In this document: positions 61,353 to 64,000 of the stretch, one piece after another | Position numbering within the stretch: the stretch's first letter is position 1 | How the letters are laid out: each line of letters begins with the position of its first letter | From: Bradyrhizobium liaoningense | GTDB taxonomy: Bacteria; Pseudomonadota; Alphaproteobacteria; Rhizobiales; Xanthobacteraceae | Reading direction: 5' to 3' | NCBI RefSeq assembly: GCF_018130785.1 | Contig: NZ_JAFCJT010000020.1 | Span: 1 to 64,000, forward strand | Length of the DNA stretch: 64,000 nt | Notes under the pieces: model-generated | What the model was told of the DNA's origin: nothing | The model's input: only the letters and a program-made list of their open reading frames with translations | The model's database searches: none | Made by a program: the position numbers and the translations under genes

Positions 61353-62333
61353 ATGCGCTTCATCGAAACCTGGATTCCGGCAACGCTCGTCGCGATGCGC
61401 GATCTTGCGCCGGGCATCCGCGAATTCCTGATCCTGCCGGATCAGTTCGACGGCACAGCCTATCCGGTCGGTAGTCACATCAATGTCAGCGTGACCATCG
61501 ACGGCCTGCCGGAGACGCGATCCTATTCGCTGGTCGGCGAGGCGTCCTCGCGCGGTTTCAGGATCGCGGTGCGCCGCGCCGATGATTCCCGCGGCGGCTC
61601 GCGCTATATGTGGCAGCTCGCGCCGGGCGCCCGGCTCGACATCACCCGGCCGGCTTCGCTGCTCGCGGTCGACTGGGCCCGCGAAAACTATTGCCTGATC
61701 GCCGGCGGCATCGGTATCACGCCGATCCTTGGCGCCGCACAGGCGCTGGCGCGTCGCGGCGCTGATGTCACGCTGCATTATGCCGTGCGCTCGCGCACCG
61801 ATGCCGCCTATCTCGACGATCTCGCCAGAATGCTCGGTGAGCGCCTGGTCGTTCACGCGAGCGACGAGGGCCGGCGGCTCGACCTCGATGCGCTGTTCGA
61901 ATCATTGCCGCGAGGTGCGCTGGCGCTGTTCTGCGGCCCGATGCGGATGCTGGATGCCGCGCGCCACGCCTGGATCGGCGCCGGCCATCCGCTTCCCGAT
62001 CTCCGCTATGAGACCTTCGGCTCCAGCGGTACGCTGCCGACCGAGACGTTTCACGTGCGCCTGAAGGGGACCGATGTCGAGCTTGAAATCCCGCGTGAGC
62101 GCTCGATGCTTGATGTGCTCAACGCCAGCGGGCACGACGTGATGTACGACTGCAAGCGCGGCGAATGCGGCCTGTGCGCCATCGACGTGGTCGAGGTCGA
62201 CGGCGAGATCGATCATCGCGATGTCTTCTTCAGCGATCACCAGAAGCAAAGCAACCAGAAGATCTGCGCCTGCGTCTCCCGCGCCCGCGGCACCATCACC
62301 GTGGACACGCTGCTGCGGGCGGATGCGGTCTGA
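61353..62333 (+). CDS. vanB: PDR/VanB-family oxidoreductase, electron-transfer partner of the Rieske oxygenase
   Basis: A 326-residue reductase: FMN domain (RSYSLVGEAS), NAD domain (LIAGGIGITPIL, ALFCGPMRML) and a C-terminal plant-type 2Fe-2S ferredoxin with Cys ligands in CKRGECGLC and the fourth Cys about 35 residues later. It passes electrons from NADH to the oxygenase. It follows the regulator gene by 10 bases. A hairpin follows the operon. Confidence 0.9.
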   Translation: MRFIETWIPATLVAMRDLAPGIREFLILPDQFDGTAYPVGSHINVSVTIDGLPETRSYSLVGEASSRGFRIAVRRADDSRGGSRYMWQLAPGARLDITRPASLLAVDWARENYCLIAGGIGITPILGAAQALARRGADVTLHYAVRSRTDAAYLDDLARMLGERLVVHASDEGRRLDLDALFESLPRGALALFCGPMRMLDAARHAWIGAGHPLPDLRYETFGSSGTLPTETFHVRLKGTDVELEIPRERSMLDVLNASGHDVMYDCKRGECGLCAIDVVEVDGEIDHRDVFFSDHQKQSNQKICACVSRARGTITVDTLLRADAV

Positions 62334-62385
62334 CCGGGCCTGGAAGGCGTACTCGGAAAAACGCGATCAGCCTGAGCGCATGCGC

Positions 62386-62410
62386 ATCCGCTCTCCTCTA
62401 GGGAGCGGAT
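62386..62410. terminator. Hairpin after the demethylase operon
   Basis: Arms ATCCGCTC (62386-62393) and GAGCGGAT (62403-62410), 53 bases after the reductase stop. The nine-base loop and lack of a T-tract make termination likely but not certain. Confidence 0.5.
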
Positions 62411-62576
62411 AGGTGCAGTCGTCCTGGCGAGGCAGCTAAGGGCGGTGACACGCGGGCTTCGTTGCTGCGTCAATGGGCCGGCAAGAGCGCTTCGTGCGGT
62501 CCACCAATCATGATAGGATTGCTCTCGCAATAAAAGTGTTCAGCCGGTCTTTGACAGCAAGGGTGGAGATTCTGCC

Positions 62577-63020
62577 ATGAAATCCAATTCTGTCTCGCTG
62601 GCAGTCGATGCGTTCGCCACAGGGCGAGCTGACGCGCTGATTTTGATCGGCCGCATTCTCCTCGCGTGGGTATTCGTCGGAAGTGCGTATGGAGCAATAT
62701 CCAACTTCAGCGGCTCTGTGGGTTATTTCAGGTCCCTGAACCTTCCAGCACCTGAGCTGTTCACGATGACGACCATCGTGCTGGAAGTATTGATATCCGT
62801 TGGTTTGATATTGGGCGTCGGTACGCGCTACTGCGCAATCCTGACGTTTATGTTCGTATTGGCGGCAACGGCCATTGCGCACCGCTATTGGGAGTATCCC
62901 GCGGGTGCGCAGCAGATCGGTCAATACAACCACTTCTTGAAGAATGTCTCGATCATGGGAGGCGCGATGTTGATCTTCGTCACCGGGGCGGGCCGGTTCA
63001 GTTTCGATCGAGCATCGTAG
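62577..63020 (+). CDS. DoxX family membrane protein
   Basis: A 147-residue protein with four membrane helices (about 17-36, 59-80, 82-100 and 118-137). GRILLAWVFVGSAYGAISNF, GYFRSLNLP and the HRYWEY / NHFLKN loops follow the DoxX pattern. DoxX-like proteins occur in redox and stress contexts, but their biochemical role is unsettled. It is separated from the demethylase operon by a hairpin and is likely transcribed on its own. Confidence 0.85.
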   Translation: MKSNSVSLAVDAFATGRADALILIGRILLAWVFVGSAYGAISNFSGSVGYFRSLNLPAPELFTMTTIVLEVLISVGLILGVGTRYCAILTFMFVLAATAIAHRYWEYPAGAQQIGQYNHFLKNVSIMGGAMLIFVTGAGRFSFDRAS

Positions 63021-63026
63021 CCGGCA

Positions 63027-63176
63027 TCACTTCAAGTCGGGCTTGAAAGCTTCCTCTATCGCGCGGCGGATGCTCTTCGAGTGCTGTTTCAGGGTCTTGC
63101 TCACGAGGGCGAAGAGAAGCATCAACCATGTCGCAAGCGCGGCACACCACAATACGACTTCCAATATCTCAGGCAT
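63027..63176 (-). CDS. Small membrane protein, hypothetical
   Basis: A 49-residue protein, MPEILEVVLWCAALATWLML with one hydrophobic helix, then a basic helical tail (KTLKQHSKSIRRAIEEAF). AGGGG lies five bases before its ATG, a strong ribosome site. It is convergent with DoxX (6-base gap) and too short for usual gene finders. Function unknown. Confidence 0.6.
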   Translation of the reverse strand: MPEILEVVLWCAALATWLMLLFALVSKTLKQHSKSIRRAIEEAFKPDLK

Positions 63177-63466
63177 GATGATGCCCCTTGAAAATATCTA
63201 CTCTGAAATGCGGCAAGTGTTGCTTAATGGGGCCGACACGGCAAGCCGTCCTTAGAGTGGTAGCGCGCCGAAACACTCGGAAAAGCGCTCTCAAAAAGGC
63301 GGGCAGCCTTAGGTCAGGGAGGCAGACCCATGGCCGCGAAGACTGGCGCGGGACGCAGAACCTGCCCGGCAATGATCATTTGCAAAGGGCGGCTTGAGGA
63401 AATCCTGCCTTGCGCGAGTCTGCTTCACCGCTGGAAGCGGACCCCCTCACATTTGCGAGTATTGCC
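63177..63466. other. Intergenic stretch without a visible gene
   Basis: 290 bases between the small membrane-protein gene and the second EAL gene. No convincing frame, palindrome or promoter consensus could be fixed; it presumably carries the promoter of the small minus-strand gene. Confidence 0.4.
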
Positions 63467-64000
63467 TTACGCCGCGTAGGTCGCCCGCAGCTTCTTCGTG
63501 TTCAGCAGTGCCAGAACGCCATCGGCCGACACCGGCCGGCTGATCAGATAGCCCTGCGCTTCGTCGCAACCGAACTGGCGCAGAAATTCGAGCTGGTCGA
63601 CGGTTTCGACGCCTTCGGCAACCACGCCGATGCGCAGGTCGCGCGCCAGCGAGATCACAGATTTCACGATTGCGGCGCAGTCGGGCTGCACCAGCATGTC
63701 GCGGATGAAGGACTGGTCGATCTTGATACGGCTGAACGGCAGCTTGCGCAGATAGGTCAGCGAGGAAAAGCCGGTGCCGAAATCGTCCAGCGCCACCGTA
63801 ATGCCGAGCTCGAGCAGCGCGTTCAGGATTGACGCCGCGGAGCCGTATTTCGACAGCAGCATCGATTCCGTGATCTCGATCTCGAGCCGGTGCGGGGCGA
63901 CCTTCGCGTCCGCGAGCGCCTGCACGATGGTCTGGAGGATGCCGGTGCTGTGAAACTGCGCGGCGGAGAAGTTCACGGCGACCCTGATGTCCTCCGGCCA
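63467..64000 (-). CDS. EAL-domain c-di-GMP phosphodiesterase, C-terminal part (5' end outside window)
   Basis: The frame is open to the right edge; 177 residues remain. The EAL features present are NFSA after the missing start, EIEITESMLL, VALDDFGTGFSSLTYLRKLP, IKIDQSFI, and VVAEGVETVDQLEFL. The order is that of a catalytically competent EAL domain. Whether it also has GGDEF or sensor parts upstream cannot be seen. It is the second c-di-GMP enzyme in the window. Confidence 0.95.
   Translation of the reverse strand, partial: WPEDIRVAVNFSAAQFHSTGILQTIVQALADAKVAPHRLEIEITESMLLSKYGSAASILNALLELGITVALDDFGTGFSSLTYLRKLPFSRIKIDQSFIRDMLVQPDCAAIVKSVISLARDLRIGVVAEGVETVDQLEFLRQFGCDEAQGYLISRPVSADGVLALLNTKKLRATYAA

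Overview
The window is high-GC DNA with dense alphaproteobacterial gene content. It most resembles a Bradyrhizobium-type member of the Nitrobacteraceae. This is an inference from a DUF3551-like small secreted protein, the rhizobial-style exopolysaccharide (EPS) genes and the codon use; no rRNA or other marker gene is present to prove it. No tRNA, rRNA, CRISPR array or intact insertion sequence was seen.

Region 1 (1-4.5 kb) is the end of a chemotaxis operon on the + strand: the C-terminus of a methyl-accepting chemotaxis protein, cheR, cheB and a cytosolic MCP-like protein with two degenerate signalling tips. Region 2 (4.6-12.8 kb) is a patchwork of small and housekeeping genes: a GrlR-like protein, a CHRD protein, a VanZ-like protein, an EAL phosphodiesterase, several small membrane or secreted proteins and a metallophosphoesterase. 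It also holds the eroded remains of a dTDP-rhamnose (rmlA/rmlB-like) locus.

Region 3 (12.8-52 kb) is a large EPS locus of the Wzx/Wzy type. It contains an initiating polyprenyl-phosphate hexose-1-phosphate transferase behind a palindrome-rich upstream region, a Wzc-like tyrosine autokinase, a Wza-like lipoprotein, two flippase candidates and two polymerase candidates. It also has five GT4-type glycosyltransferases, three membrane acyltransferases, a hexapeptide acetyltransferase, a methyltransferase and the sugar-nucleotide genes for UDP-glucuronate, UDP-galacturonate and GDP-fucose. Three different clan GH-A-like glycosidases are scattered through it. One is a 1452-residue protein with five 161-residue repeats and an RTX-like end, probably exported by type I secretion. 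A LapG-like cysteine protease lies between two related secreted proteins with conserved cysteines. These last two groups are the best candidates for undescribed biology here.

Region 4 (52-64 kb) returns to metabolism and signalling: an aldose-1-epimerase relative, a metallo-beta-lactamase-fold hydrolase, another acyltransferase, an orphan OmpR-type response regulator, a secreted alpha/beta hydrolase and phosphoglucomutase (which supplies glucose-1-phosphate for EPS precursors). A 157-base hairpin repeat follows. Then comes a vanA-gntR-vanB-type demethylase operon with two TGTATACA operators, a DoxX protein, a small membrane protein and the truncated end of a second EAL protein.
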